Shown here piece after piece: positions 49,501 to 59,997 of a stretch of DNA of 64,000 nucleotides. The stretch is from Aphidius gifuensis (Eukaryota > Arthropoda > Insecta > Hymenoptera > Braconidae): positions 186,001 to 250,000 of the forward strand of contig NC_057788.1 in the NCBI RefSeq assembly GCF_014905175.1, written 5' to 3'. Within the stretch, counting starts at the first letter, position 1, and each line of letters starts with the position of its first letter. A program made the position numbers and the translations under genes. The notes beneath the pieces were generated by a model that was given only the letters and a program-made list of their open reading frames with translations, searched no databases and was not told the origin of the DNA.

Positions 49501-52103
49501 TAGTTCAATAAATAATATCAACAATCTGGCTATCAGTGAAACAGAATTAATGGATACAGATATTTTTTTTAATGATGATGACGATGAAATTGTTGAATCT
49601 TCACCATCGAAAATATCAAAAAGCCAATTGTTAAAAGATAAAACATTTAAAAATGATGAAAAATCAAATATTTTAGATGGAAATTTAGCTGATATTGATA
49701 CTTTGGTATTGAATACTGATTCAATGAGTTACAACGATAAACATTTTGTAGCTAAACCACCTCTGAATATTTTTAAAAGTCAAACTTTAAATAACAAAAG
49801 AAATTTTAGTGATCTTGATACTTTGGTAATAAACAATAATGATGATGACGATGATGATGATGATGAGGTTGTTGAAAAAACACCACCAAAACCAAAACAA
49901 AAAAGTTTATCACAACGAATAAATTATTCTCGTCGAATAACAAATCAATCATCATTTAGCAAATCACAATCAAATACATCTGTTAATTTGCAACAAAATA
50001 GTTCTAATTTTCCATCATTTGATTTTAGTGGATTTAAAATAAATAAAAAAAAACCTAGTATAGAAAGAAAACAGTATATCGCTGTAGCTGATACTGTTGT
50101 TTTGGAGACAGCTGAACTTGTTACTCAAAATATTCCATCAAATAATCAACGTAATGATGAAAATAATTTTGTAGATAACAATTCACAAGAAACAAAATTT
50201 TATACTCCACCTGAAACACTTCCTGATACTGTCAAAGTCGTGAATGATAATGATGATGATGATGATTTTGATATTTCATCTTCCAATTGTCATGGTGGTA
50301 TTTTAGATAATAAAATAAATTCAGCTGATAGTTTTGAGGCTGATGATATTGCTGATACAGCAGTTATTGATACGAGCCATGTTAACCCAGTGAATAATAA
50401 ATCAACAAAGTCTATTGACCCAGTGCAAATGTTAGATGATGAAGAGACATATTTTCCTCCATGGGAATATGATTCTGGGCAAGAATTAAAAAGTCAAAAA
50501 AATAAAACTGATGAATCAAATAAAAAAGAAAATATTGCTGAAGCTGATACTGTACTAATTGATACAATGGTCATTACAACTCAATGTCAAACTCAAAATG
50601 ATCGTAAAGAAAATAAATCAACGAGTATAATAAATGGTCCAAGTCAAGATGTTGTGAATAAAAAAAATATTGATACACTACCTGATACAGTATTAATACC
50701 AGAAGATGAAGAAATTAATTTTTCAACTTGGGAAACTAGTACACCTGAAAAATCAAAAAATTCAAATACATTTTCATTTAATCATCAAAAAGAAATAGAA
50801 AAAAATTCAAGGGTAATTAGTCGTCAAGCTAGTTTTGGACAAATTGAAATGATTGATGGATTATTTGATTCAGACTTTGAAATTGATGATAATAAAATTA
50901 TCAATGAACCAGAAAAACAACAAGAAAAATTAGCATCACCAAAAAAATATGAATTTAATCCTGATGATTATGATTGGGGTAGTGATTTTGATACATCATT
51001 GGATCCACTAATTGAATCTAAACATTTTAAAACAACAAAGCTAACAAATGAATCATCAAATGCAAAAAAAAATACATCAAGTTTTGATAATAGATTTGCT
51101 TGTTTATCAAAAACTAAAAAACCAATTGATTTAAATTCATATAGTTATAAAGAAAACAAACCATCAATTAATAAATTACAAACAATTAATAAAAAACCAT
51201 CATCAAAAGGTCAAGTAATATTTGATGATAATTCAGATGATGATTTTGCACCAAGTAAAATTCAAAAACGTGTATTTAGCAATAATCAAAGTAATTTTAT
51301 AAATATACGTAATAATAAATCACCAATTCCTGGTACATCAAAAAATATTAACATTAATGATGATGATGATGACGATGATGATTGGATTGATACAAAAAAA
51401 TCTAAAAATACAGAAAATAAATTGGATTTTAATAATTTCATTGCACCTAAAAATTACGAGTCAAAGAAAATAGTAAAAAATAATAAAGAAATAAAAAGAA
51501 AAAAATTAACAAAAAAAAAAAATAAAATAAGATCAAATTTTATTGATGATGAGGCAGAAGTATCTACTGGACCAGAAGATGTTAGCTCAGGAGATGAAGA
51601 AGAAGAAGATGAAAATGGAGATTTAGATGGTTTTGTTAGTTATTCGCAACAAGTTGATGATGGAACAGACATGAGAGCACATTATTTACAAAGTATCAAA
51701 AGTCCAAAAGGTGCTCGTGGTCGTTTTATAATTAGACAACCAAAATCACCAGCTCCTGATGTACAAATTTATTCTCAAGCTATTCAAGAACCTGATAATT
51801 ATCAATACGTAAGTTTTATCATAAATTAATAACTCAAATTATAATGTTTTAATTTTTATTCTGTCTTTTTTTTTCAAGGATTCATTTTGTGTTCGTGAAA
51901 GTGACATTGAATATTCAGATGGATCTATTGAAAATTACAATAAAATATCAAGAAAAAAAAAACGTAAACGTGATGAATCAAGTGGTCCTCAATCGAAACG
52001 AAAAAGAATTGTTTCTGTTGTTTCGGATAATTCAAGTGATGATGAAATTGAAAAAATGCGATTTGCCATTGTTGAAGAATCAAAAAGACTTAATCATTCA
52101 TAG
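46523..52103 (+). CDS. Fancm: FANCM-type DNA helicase/translocase, complete, 2 coding exons
   Basis: Exons 46523-51808 and 51879-52103 give 1836 residues. The SF2 helicase core is at the N-terminus: Q-motif region NYPIRNYQYSIVETAL, Walker A CLPTGLGKTFIA (about 54-65), DEAH at 159-162 (VVIDEAHKATG), GLSATPG, then motifs V/VI with STSVGEEGLDFGEVDLIICF and QRMGRTGRKRDG. This is the MPH1/FANCM signature. The protein remodels stalled forks and R-loops and anchors the Fanconi anaemia core complex. The tail of about 1200 residues is Asp/Asn/Ser-rich with poly-Ala and poly-Asp runs, and ends in basic clusters (SRKKKRKRDE, SKRKRIV). I see no ERCC4-like nuclease domain at the C-terminus, as in flies. 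One exon of 5.3 kb is unusual among these neighbours. Confidence 0.94.
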
Positions 52104-53919
52104 AAATTTAAAATATTACACAAATTATTTAGAATCTACTAATATAATTATTAAAATTATTTGTTTAAAATTAACGTGAGGAAAAAAAAAAAAAAAAACC
52201 AAATGCCAAAGTTGATGGCTGGTTTCATCAAGTGATAATTGTCATATGTTTTTTTTCGTTATTGTCTACGTTATGAACTTGTCAATTGTTTTTCTTTTTT
52301 CATATGAAGCTTTAATATTTTTTTTAAATTGATGATAAAATTTATATATTTTGATAATAAATAATGTTGAAATATTTAAATTTTTTTAGTCTTTATTTAT
52401 TTATTCTCTCTTCTTTTTTTTCTCTTCTCTTTTTTCTATTGTTAAATATTTTTTTTATCAAGGTAAACTGATTTTTGTGGAAATCCCATGGTGCCCATGG
52501 GCAAATCTCTTGAGGCACCTAGGTAAACTTGCAAACAGCCCAAGACCGTGAAAAATTAAAGGTTGTCGCCAAAAAAGCTAGACCTAAAGAAATAAATAAT
52601 ACTATTCTATTTTTTTTTCTTTTCTATTATCTCTTCCCGACAAACATACCTTTTTTTTTCTTTCGGTCAAAAAGATGCATACTTTTGTGTTCAATTTACT
52701 TAGAGAATTCGAAGAACATAAAGTAATTCTTTTTAAAATTTTTGACCCTTGGTGAAAATAATAAAGGAGGACTCTTAAAATTATATTTTAAAACATTTAA
52801 GGATCACTTGAGAACAGTTTTAGAAGAACAGCCAAAGAAGCAAGTCATATACTGACTCACAAACTTCTTCATCATTATCATCATCTTCTTCTTCTATATA
52901 AAAAAAAGTAAATATTCATAATAATTTATGTATAGTAATTTATTAACATTTTCATGGTGCTCATAATTATTCATACAATTTTCTTGTATTAATTAATCCA
53001 TCAAAAAAAAAAAAAAGAACCGGGTTTTAAAAAAAAAAAAGGAGCCTTGTGTTGTGGTGCCTATTATCATTTTTTCATAGAATTCAAAGCTATTATAATG
53101 GTATTCAATTGAAAAACAAAAAAAAAGAAAAAAAGTTTAAACATTTTAAAATGCAATTTTTACAATTAAATTTGTTTATTTAATTTTTTTTTTTTTAAGG
53201 AAGCAATATATATATATGAACGAATGAATGAATTATTTTATTTTTTATTTTTTAGACATCGAAGTGAAAATAATACTTAATTGAATGAATGTAAAAAAAA
53301 ATCTCGGCGCGAGTATAAGCGATTTATTTATTTAATAATTTATATTAATTTTTTTGTTTAATTTATTAATTGAAATATTTATTAAATAGTCTAATCGTTT
53401 GTCCTAAAATTCGATTAATTTTTTATATGAAAATAATTTTAAAAAAAACAAATGTCAAGTTGAAAAAATTTAAATTAAGAAAATAGAATTAATGAATTAA
53501 TCGAATTTCGTGGCTATTCATACAGTTGAAGTCGTGGTGTCATTCTCCTTGAAGTCATGTCGCAGTCACATCGGCTTATTTTTTTTCAGTCGAATAAAAA
53601 ATATTCTTATTTATTTTATTGAGGAATATATGCGTGAATATAAATATAACCTTTATATTGCAATTAAAATTATTGAAGGAATTAGTTTTTAAATTACATA
53701 AAGTCTGCTGTGAGGTGTAATCAAATTTACAGTCATTGAAGTCGTGCAGTCATTATATTTTTGTTCGATATTTATGACTGCATTATAAATAATTTCAATC
53801 ACTACCCTAACTCCTGAATCCTTTTGTTTTTAATTTAATATAAAAAATAAATTTTTATAATATTATTAATTATTATTTTGTGTTTTGTTTTGTTTTTTTA
53901 GAAAAATAAATACAGCATC
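52104..53919. other. FANCM 3' flank to gene B, with duplicated segments
   Basis: Non-coding. It contains a diverged copy of the 36.8-kb palindrome (about 52461-52560), the second copy of the eag 3'-flank repeat (53062-53512), and the 5'UTR intron of gene B ending at about 53901. Confidence 0.55.
53062..53512 (+). repeat. Copy 2 of the eag 3'-flank repeat
   Basis: Direct-orientation copy of 34598-35027. The alignment is almost continuous; the clearest shared words are ATGAACGAATGAATGAATTA, GACATCGAAGTGAAAATAAT and TCTAATCGTTTGTCC. It stops about 400 bases ahead of gene B. Confidence 0.88.
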
Positions 53920-54603
53920 ATGTTGCAAATGTTGATGACAACTTGTTTAATTGGAACAATTTTATTTGCCAATTCAATCAATGCAATTCCAACGAATGAT
54001 TCACAAAGTATTGAACCAGAAGCTAAATATATTGCCACTAGTCAAAATCCACCTGATAATTTTGTCCAAGAAATATTACCATATCCAGAATATGCACCAA
54101 CAAAAAACGGTAATTTCAATGACAATAATAATAATAATGATAATGATAATAAAAATGATATTAACGATAAGGCATCAAATTATTCGGTAGTACCACTCTA
54201 CGTTGATGATATGGATGAAACATGGCAATCAAAATTAAAAAAAGTTCTTGTTCCTGTTAAAAATTACGCATTGACATTTGGTGCTTATTTCTTTGACATC
54301 GGAATGAAAACATTGTACTTTGTTGTTGTTGGCCTCTTCACAAGTTCAATCGTTTGCAATTTAACACCAATTTGCAGTATTCAATTTAATGGATTTGGCA
54401 AGACAAATGGAGTCGTTGAAAAGGTCCAACGAGTGGCTAGATCATTTATGCCAAGTACCGGAGAAATTAATGAGCTTGGAAAAAATGTCAATGCAGCTCA
54501 AATGATGAATTCAGCAATACCAGAATCAACACCAACTGCCAGAGCCAAACGTCAATCACCTTATTGGATGCACGAACTGGAAAAATTGAGCTCATCAAAT
54601 TAA
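53920..54603 (+). CDS. Small secreted/membrane protein, C-x5-C family, member B
   Basis: 227 residues in one exon; the acceptor TTTTTTTAG lies about 19 bases ahead of the ATG. The signal peptide is about MLQMLMTTCLIGTILFANSINA. A Pro-rich stretch and an Asn/Asp run (65-82) precede TWQSKLKKVLVPVKNYALTF, a membrane segment (about 129-145) and SIVCNLTPICSI (Cys146 and Cys152), then NGFGKTN. The block W-x-S, then P-V-x-x-[YF]-A, then the membrane segment with C-x-LTP-x-C is shared with A and G. The tail contains RAKR at 208-211 followed by 16 residues, which fits a furin-type cleavage site and resembles the EKR near the end of A. It heads a same-strand row of six related genes. Function unknown. 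Confidence 0.85.
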   Translation: MLQMLMTTCLIGTILFANSINAIPTNDSQSIEPEAKYIATSQNPPDNFVQEILPYPEYAPTKNGNFNDNNNNNDNDNKNDINDKASNYSVVPLYVDDMDETWQSKLKKVLVPVKNYALTFGAYFFDIGMKTLYFVVVGLFTSSIVCNLTPICSIQFNGFGKTNGVVEKVQRVARSFMPSTGEINELGKNVNAAQMMNSAIPESTPTARAKRQSPYWMHELEKLSSSN

Positions 54604-56057
54604 AAAAATAATTTTGTTAATTAAATATGTTTTTGTGATTCTTTTGGCTTTTTAATTTTTTCATAATTATTTGATAAATTAATAAAAAATAAATAAATAT
54701 AAAATTAAAAAATTTAGTAATTGTTTTTGTTGCTTTAATTATTTCAAGTTTTTTTTTTCATCAAATTAATTTTTTCGCTTCGTCAAAATGATTATAAGAA
54801 ATCGAAATGCAGCGGAGTAAATTGGAGCAACGCAGAGAAAGTCAACGAAAATCGGAGTAAAGGGTAAAAATATCAGAGAAAAACCAAGGAATCACGGAGA
54901 AAATCGGAGAAAAATTTTCGCAAAGGAAAATTTATTATTTTCTATTTAAATAATTTATTTAATTTCCAAGTGTTTATTTAATTATTATTAAAATATTAAT
55001 TAATTTGTGGTTCTTTGTTAAATAAATACATTATTGAATCATCAGCATTGAAATTAATTTATCAAAAAGATTTTTATTTTCTGTGTGATTCATTGGTTTT
55101 TTTATAAAAATAATTGATTCATTGTTTCAAGTCCATTTATTCTTTGTTTTTAAGCATTATTTTTTTATCAGGCGTCGATTAAAAAATTCAAGCACCCTAA
55201 ACTGCCCTAAACACTGTGCTATCGATGTGACGTCACAACCCGCTTCTTTGATGCGCGGGCTTGGTTCAAATCATGAAGGCTTTGGGACATAAGACCCAAA
55301 TTGTATAGAAAAAGAGGTTCGACAGGTGGATTGTGACGTCACATCACTAGCGTAAGTTTGGAGCGTTTGAATAAAAATTCCTCCCACTCGATTTTCATTG
55401 AACAATTGCAAAATTAAAAAGGGATGAAAAAAAAAAAAAAAAATTCGAAATTCAACCCTATTGTACTTGTCAATTATTCTTGAACCTGACAATTAGTTGT
55501 CGGCTTGGTACCACTTGCTAAATTATTTTATTATTTTTTTTTTACATCAATATGTATATTAATATATTGATATATTTATAATTTTTTTTTAATTTTAAAT
55601 TTGATAATAATAATAATCCACTTGTTGGTAATATTTATAATTTTATTAAATAACAAATTTATATTTTTGCTAAAGCTAAAATACATAAAAATTTAATTTG
55701 TGAATATTTTTCATCTGAGAAAATGTAAAGAAAACTTGTTTCAGGTAACATGTATTTTGTGGCCTTGTATCGGCTAAATCAGAGCCCAGTGAGCAGAATG
55801 ATATTTTTCCTTTTTTTTCTTTTTTTCCTTTTTTTTTTTGTTAAAAAAAATATAATAGAGAAAACGAATACAGCACGCCGGGTTTTAGTTTGCACAGTGT
55901 GGCCAAGGAAGAGAGTGCGTCCTACATCATAAAAAGGACTAATTTAAGCCAGTAAGGACTAAGTAAGCCAGTTTAATTTAAAAAAAAAAATCAATTATAT
56001 ATTGTAATGTTTATTTAAAAATATTAATTTTAATTTTTTTTTTTTTAGAAAATTATC
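54604..56057. other. Intergenic between genes B and C, with a MITE-like element
   Basis: Non-coding. 54780-54920 is a degenerate tandem array of AAATCGGAG-like words. 55184-55380 is an inverted-repeat element (listed separately). The 5'UTR exon(s) of gene C lie in the last 400 bases; the 5'UTR intron ends at about 56049. Confidence 0.5.
55184..55380. mobile_element. MITE-like inverted-repeat element with two CRE palindromes
   Basis: ATGTGACGTCACAA (about 55225) is the exact reverse complement of TTGTGACGTCACAT (about 55331). The complementarity continues outward, imperfectly, through GCTA(T/G) and CC(C/T)AAACT to TTCAA at each end, so arms of about 50 bases face each other over about 90 bases. 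The interior holds CCCGC...GCGCGGGC. It has no coding capacity. A non-autonomous DNA transposon remnant is the simplest reading; a paired CRE/ATF-site regulatory element is the alternative. Confidence 0.5.
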
Positions 56058-56630
56058 ATGGCTGTCATGTTGCGATTATTGTTGTTGTTGTGCATTTTTT
56101 GTGGGGTTGTCATTGGAACTCGTGTTGCTCCAGCGTTTGAAGAGTCATCAAATCATGTATATGAAGTATATGCACCAGACCTATCGAGTCCTGAAAAATT
56201 TATTTATGCAAAATCTTTTACAAAAAAAGCAACACCAAATAAAAATTATGAAGTTAAAAAAACTAAAGAATCTAATGTAATGGAAAAGCTGGGATATGTT
56301 ATAACAATTGCTTTTTCAATTTTGTTCTATCCATTTGTGTTTCCTGTACTTTTGGCAATTTTTACTTTTTTAAAATCATTTTTCATTGCAAATGTTGTTA
56401 AAATAATTACATTTTCATTTGCTAGTATTGTTATATTTTGTAATGCAACAAGTTATTGTAATGCTTATGGCTGGGGTGGAAAACCAGTTGAAGATGAAGT
56501 TCGCGGTATTATGAAATCATTTGTTGCTGATAAAAGTGATGATAATTTATTATCATATCTTGTCAATGAAGCTATTGAAAAACATAATAGAAAAAACAAA
56601 AACGTAGTCAGTAACTACGCCTGGAATTAA
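56058..56630 (+). CDS. Small secreted/membrane protein, C-x5-C family, member C (diverged)
   Basis: 190 residues in one exon; acceptor TTTTTTTTTTAG about 9 bases before the ATG. The signal peptide is MAVMLRLLLLLCIFCGVVIG. A Lys-rich, Pro-containing region (45-75) is followed by a very hydrophobic stretch (about 80-127) long enough for two membrane segments, ending IFCNATSYCN: Cys128 and Cys134 keep the C-x5-C spacing of A, B and G, but LTPF has become NATSY. The tail DEVRGIMKSFVADKSDDN may be an amphipathic helix, as in B. It lacks the dibasic C-terminal site. Placed between B and D on the same strand. Function unknown. Confidence 0.8.
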   Translation: MAVMLRLLLLLCIFCGVVIGTRVAPAFEESSNHVYEVYAPDLSSPEKFIYAKSFTKKATPNKNYEVKKTKESNVMEKLGYVITIAFSILFYPFVFPVLLAIFTFLKSFFIANVVKIITFSFASIVIFCNATSYCNAYGWGGKPVEDEVRGIMKSFVADKSDDNLLSYLVNEAIEKHNRKNKNVVSNYAWN

Positions 56631-57934
56631 TCTATTTTATTTTAATTTTAAAAACAAAAGAAAAAAAAAGATAATAAATAAATAAAGAAAAATTTCAATT
56701 TAAAAATTTAAAAAATGCATTTTTGTTATTTTAATTTTAGGGCAGTTGTTATTTTTTATTAATTTATTTATTTACAAATAATAAATTGTAAAAAAAACTC
56801 AATAAAATAAGAGTCATTTATTTATTTTAAAAAATTAATAAAATTTAATTTAAACTTTGTTTTTATTTTCTATGATGATTGCAAGGAGAAAAAAAATAGA
56901 AAATATATACTTGAAAATTTATGATTTATTTAAATTCAATTTAAATAAATAAGCAAAGCCATTTCATCAAATTTTAAATATTTGTTTTTTGGTTTATATA
57001 AACATAAATGCAAACAGACAATCAACCTGCCTTCCACCTACTTGAAATTTAAAATATAATAATTTATGTTCAATTTATTTAGAGAAAAAGAAAAATATAC
57101 CTAAAACATTTATAAATATTTATTTATTAAATTATCAAGAGCAATGATTTTTAGCTTGAATTTCAACAGAGAAATAAATTATTATTGTTAAATTTATTTA
57201 ATTATTTAAAACAATTATTTCAATTATTATTAAATTTAAAAAACTAAATTAACGAGCAAATAAAAATACAAATTAATTTAAAACATCAAAAATTATCACA
57301 AAGAAATTGAGTTTACGAGAAATTTAAAATTTTATTTATATTTTATTTTTCTTCTTTTTAGAAAAATTTTTAATCTAATAGCTTTGACCTATTTAATTTC
57401 AATAAATTCTTACCTATATATTATTCAAATTCAAAGAAAAAAAAAAAACAAGATAAAATTTTTTCTCTATATATCTACGAAAATATTTATACTATTTTTC
57501 TATCTATCTTAAAATTATTTATTGGTATTATAAAGATGAAAAAACATTTTTTTTTTTTCTATTCTTTGGTATTCCAAAATTCTTTGATTCTAAACCTAAT
57601 AAAAAAAAAAACTTGTCCTTGGACCGGTTTTTCCCCTCATCATCTTTATATAAATTCATATTTAATTTGAAAATCTAAAATCAAAGGGTCAGTTTGATAA
57701 GTGAAGTCGAGGAAGCACCTAGCGTCAATTCAAACATCTCCATTTGATACATCACAGGTACCAACTTTATTTTATTCTCATTAATTTTTAAATAAAATGA
57801 AAAATAATTTTTATTTATTATTTTAAATTTATATATTTCAACAATATTAATAAATAAATTTTTATAACAGACAAATATTAATGTAATTTTTTTTTCTCTC
57901 TGTTTAGAAAAAAAAAAAAAAAAAAGGATTCATC
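56631..57934. other. Intergenic between genes C and D
   Basis: AT-rich. The promoter and 5'UTR of gene D are at its right end; no other gene seen. GGTTTTTCCCC at 57626-57636 resembles a Rel-type site on the minus strand, but the fit is imperfect. Confidence 0.45.
57659..57696 (+). promoter_or_regulatory. Probable core promoter of gene D
   Basis: TATTTAAT at 57659-57666 lies about 32 bases ahead of the A in TCAGTT (57689-57694), the arthropod initiator consensus. A 5'UTR exon would end CATCACAG at about 57757, followed by the donor GTACCA, and the intron runs to TGTTTAG before 57908. Confidence 0.5.
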
Positions 57935-58219
57935 ATGATTTTTAGAATTTTGTTATTGACTGCCTTGGCTGGAGCAATTGTCGGCTCATCATCAGCATCA
58001 CCATCAGAAAATTCAGATAAAATTTCAAATTTAATTGGATCATTAAGTGACATGTCATCAGGACGAAATGAACAAGAAATTATTCTCAATATCAAAGGAA
58101 TTTTAAGCGCCATAGTTGTTCCTGCTCTTGTTATTTTTGTTGTATCAAAAATTTTATTGTTACCTATTTTTTTGATACTCATTAAATTAATTCGTGGAAT
58201 GTTACCCACACATGAATAA
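57935..58219 (+). CDS. Small secreted/membrane protein, member D (short, no C-x5-C)
   Basis: 94 residues; acceptor CTGTTTAG about 27 bases before the ATG. The signal peptide is MIFRILLLTALAGAIVGSSSA, then a short polar part (SPSENSDKISNLIGSLSDMS) and a hydrophobic region (about 55-88), VVPALVIFVVSKILLLPIFL, ending LIRGMLPTHE. It has no Cys. Leader, gene structure and position link it to the row, and the PIF-x-x-x-x-L-x-RG end is shared with E. It may be a shortened paralogue or a separate subgroup. Function unknown. Confidence 0.72.
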   Translation: MIFRILLLTALAGAIVGSSSASPSENSDKISNLIGSLSDMSSGRNEQEIILNIKGILSAIVVPALVIFVVSKILLLPIFLILIKLIRGMLPTHE

Positions 58220-58719
58220 TAATAATATATTAATATTAATTATTTAATAGTTTTAAGAAAACAGCAAAAGACTGCGTTAAACGACAATTATTTATTTTAA
58301 AAATTAATTGTATATTTATTTTTAATTGAATTTTAATTAAAAATATTGTAAAAAAAAAAACAAATTTAAAAATTGAATTTTTTATTTTCATTCCTGATGT
58401 TTTTTTCTCCTCACCTATGCGTTATCCCTTATTTTTCGTTGAGAAAAATAGTGAGATTTCTATTTTCGATTTAGAATAGATAAATCTATAAATGCTTGAC
58501 CTAAAAATAAAAAAAGAAAAAAAAAAAATAAAACGTCCTTTTTTTTGACCCTTAGCATTATTTTCCTGGTCAGTTTAAAAAGTTCATCCAAAGGAACACA
58601 AACTTTTTACAAATCGAGGACAAGTATTTATTTAAAAAATGTAAATAATTATATTTAAATTATAATAATAAAATATTTTTAAAAAAATTAAATAAACTTT
58701 TGATTTTAATTTAGATAAA
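58220..58719. other. Spacer between genes D and E with probable E promoter
   Basis: TCAGTT at 58570-58575, in the context GGTCAGTTT, which is the same as at gene D, probably marks the E start site. The 5'UTR intron ends TTAATTTAG at 58714. No other feature. Confidence 0.45.
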
Positions 58720-59145
58720 ATGATTAAATTATTGATTGTTGTATTGATTGGATCAATTCTTGGAGTGATGACTGAGTCCAATCAATTGACAAAAACATCA
58801 ATGATAAATTTAGAAAAAACTTCAATAATTAAAAATGATAAAAATGAATTATCAAAATCAACAAGCCAGGATGGATCATGGTCAAGTGGGCTAATCAATT
58901 TCGGCAGTAGCATTATTTCAAAATCAATATTTGGAGGATTAATGCCATCATATAAAACATCTCGAATGGATGATGATAGTGAGATGAGTAGTCTTGGTGA
59001 AGTTGTGATTGTTTATACAGTGATGTTAATGGCAACATTTTTAGTTATAACAATACCAATTATTTTACTAACAGTACCTATTTTTATAGCTGTTAATTTA
59101 CTTCGTGGTATCAGTACTTTATTTGCCTTAGTATTTCATTTTTAA
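58720..59145 (+). CDS. Small secreted/membrane protein, member E (no C-x5-C)
   Basis: 141 residues; acceptor AATTTAG 5 bases before the ATG. The signal peptide is MIKLLIVVLIGSILGVMT. The middle is polar and Ser/Lys-rich (SKSTSQDGSWSSGLINFGSS). A hydrophobic C-terminal third (VVIVYTVMLMATFLVITIPI, then LTVPIFIAVNLLRGIS) has room for two membrane segments and ends VFHF. It has no Cys. PIF...LLRG matches the end of D. The leader resembles F (MIRLFVLSIFIGVVLG). Function unknown. Confidence 0.72.
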   Translation: MIKLLIVVLIGSILGVMTESNQLTKTSMINLEKTSIIKNDKNELSKSTSQDGSWSSGLINFGSSIISKSIFGGLMPSYKTSRMDDDSEMSSLGEVVIVYTVMLMATFLVITIPIILLTVPIFIAVNLLRGISTLFALVFHF

Positions 59146-59565
59146 ATTATTCGTAAATATATCTAATTTTTTCTATTTTATTTTTTACATTAATTTGAAT
59201 ATATAAATATCAATGATTGTAAATTATTTTAATAAAATTATTTTTTTGTATGTTTAATCTAACTTTGCTTTTAGAAAAAAATTTTTTTTTGTATAAATTT
59301 TGATTTATATATTTTAAATAAATACATATTTTTTTATTTTAATATTAAAATTCTTTAAATTTTTTGAATTTAATAAAAACCTGTATTTGTTGGTTGAAAA
59401 ATATTTTTATAAATCAGTTTTCATGCTGCAGTTAGAGAAGCACGTCAACGTCATCAAATTTAAAAAATAAAAACAACAACAAAAACTTGAGCAAGTTATT
59501 TAATTAGTAAATTTAATTTGATAAAATTGATTTTTATTATTTTGTGTATATTTATTTTAGCAGTG
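59146..59565. other. Spacer between genes E and F with probable F promoter
   Basis: TCAGTT at 59414-59419 is a likely initiator for gene F. The intron ahead of the start codon ends TTATTTTAG at 59560. Otherwise AT-rich and empty. Confidence 0.42.
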
Positions 59566-59997
59566 ATGATTCGATTATTTGTGTTGAGTATTTTCATTGG
59601 AGTTGTGCTTGGAGCAACAGCTATTGATTCATCAAAATCTCCAACATCTTGGAGTGAAAAAAAAAGCCACATCATTGTGCCAGATATTAAAACAAGCTCC
59701 ATGACAACTTCTGTGATTAAAATTCAAGATAAAATAATGCCAAGAAAATATATTAATAAACGCTTAGTTGTTAGCAATGTAATTCATTTAATTTCAAATG
59801 GAATTATACGTTTTCGTATTGAAAATTTAATTCCAAATTCTTGGTTTCCTCGTGATATATTAGTTGGTATACTTTTTAGTATTATTTTAATGCCAATATT
59901 TATTTATCTCAATATAATGATACTTTTTTTCATAAAAATACCAATTCTTTTAATGTTGCATCTAATTAAAAAATCTCTTGAATGGCATAAATTATAA
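59566..59997 (+). CDS. Small secreted/membrane protein, member F (no C-x5-C)
   Basis: 143 residues. The start at 59566 is chosen because the acceptor TTATTTTAG ends 5 bases upstream; an open frame extends further upstream but lies within the intron. The signal peptide is MIRLFVLSIFIGVVLGATA. A polar part (SSKSPTSWSEKKSHIIVPD) is followed by a long hydrophobic C-terminus (WFPRDILVGILFSIILMPIF, then IPILLMLHLIKK). It has no Cys. Resembles E in layout. Function unknown. Confidence 0.7.
   Translation: MIRLFVLSIFIGVVLGATAIDSSKSPTSWSEKKSHIIVPDIKTSSMTTSVIKIQDKIMPRKYINKRLVVSNVIHLISNGIIRFRIENLIPNSWFPRDILVGILFSIILMPIFIYLNIMILFFIKIPILLMLHLIKKSLEWHKL

Noticed and set aside
55750..55932. 60-residue frame ending KKRVRPTS-like sequence ahead of gene C
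   Set aside because: It lies in the expected 5'UTR of gene C, has a homopolymer-derived Phe run and no features.
57626..57636. Possible Rel site upstream of gene D
   Set aside because: It misses the last consensus base on the minus strand; not distinct from chance in T-rich DNA.
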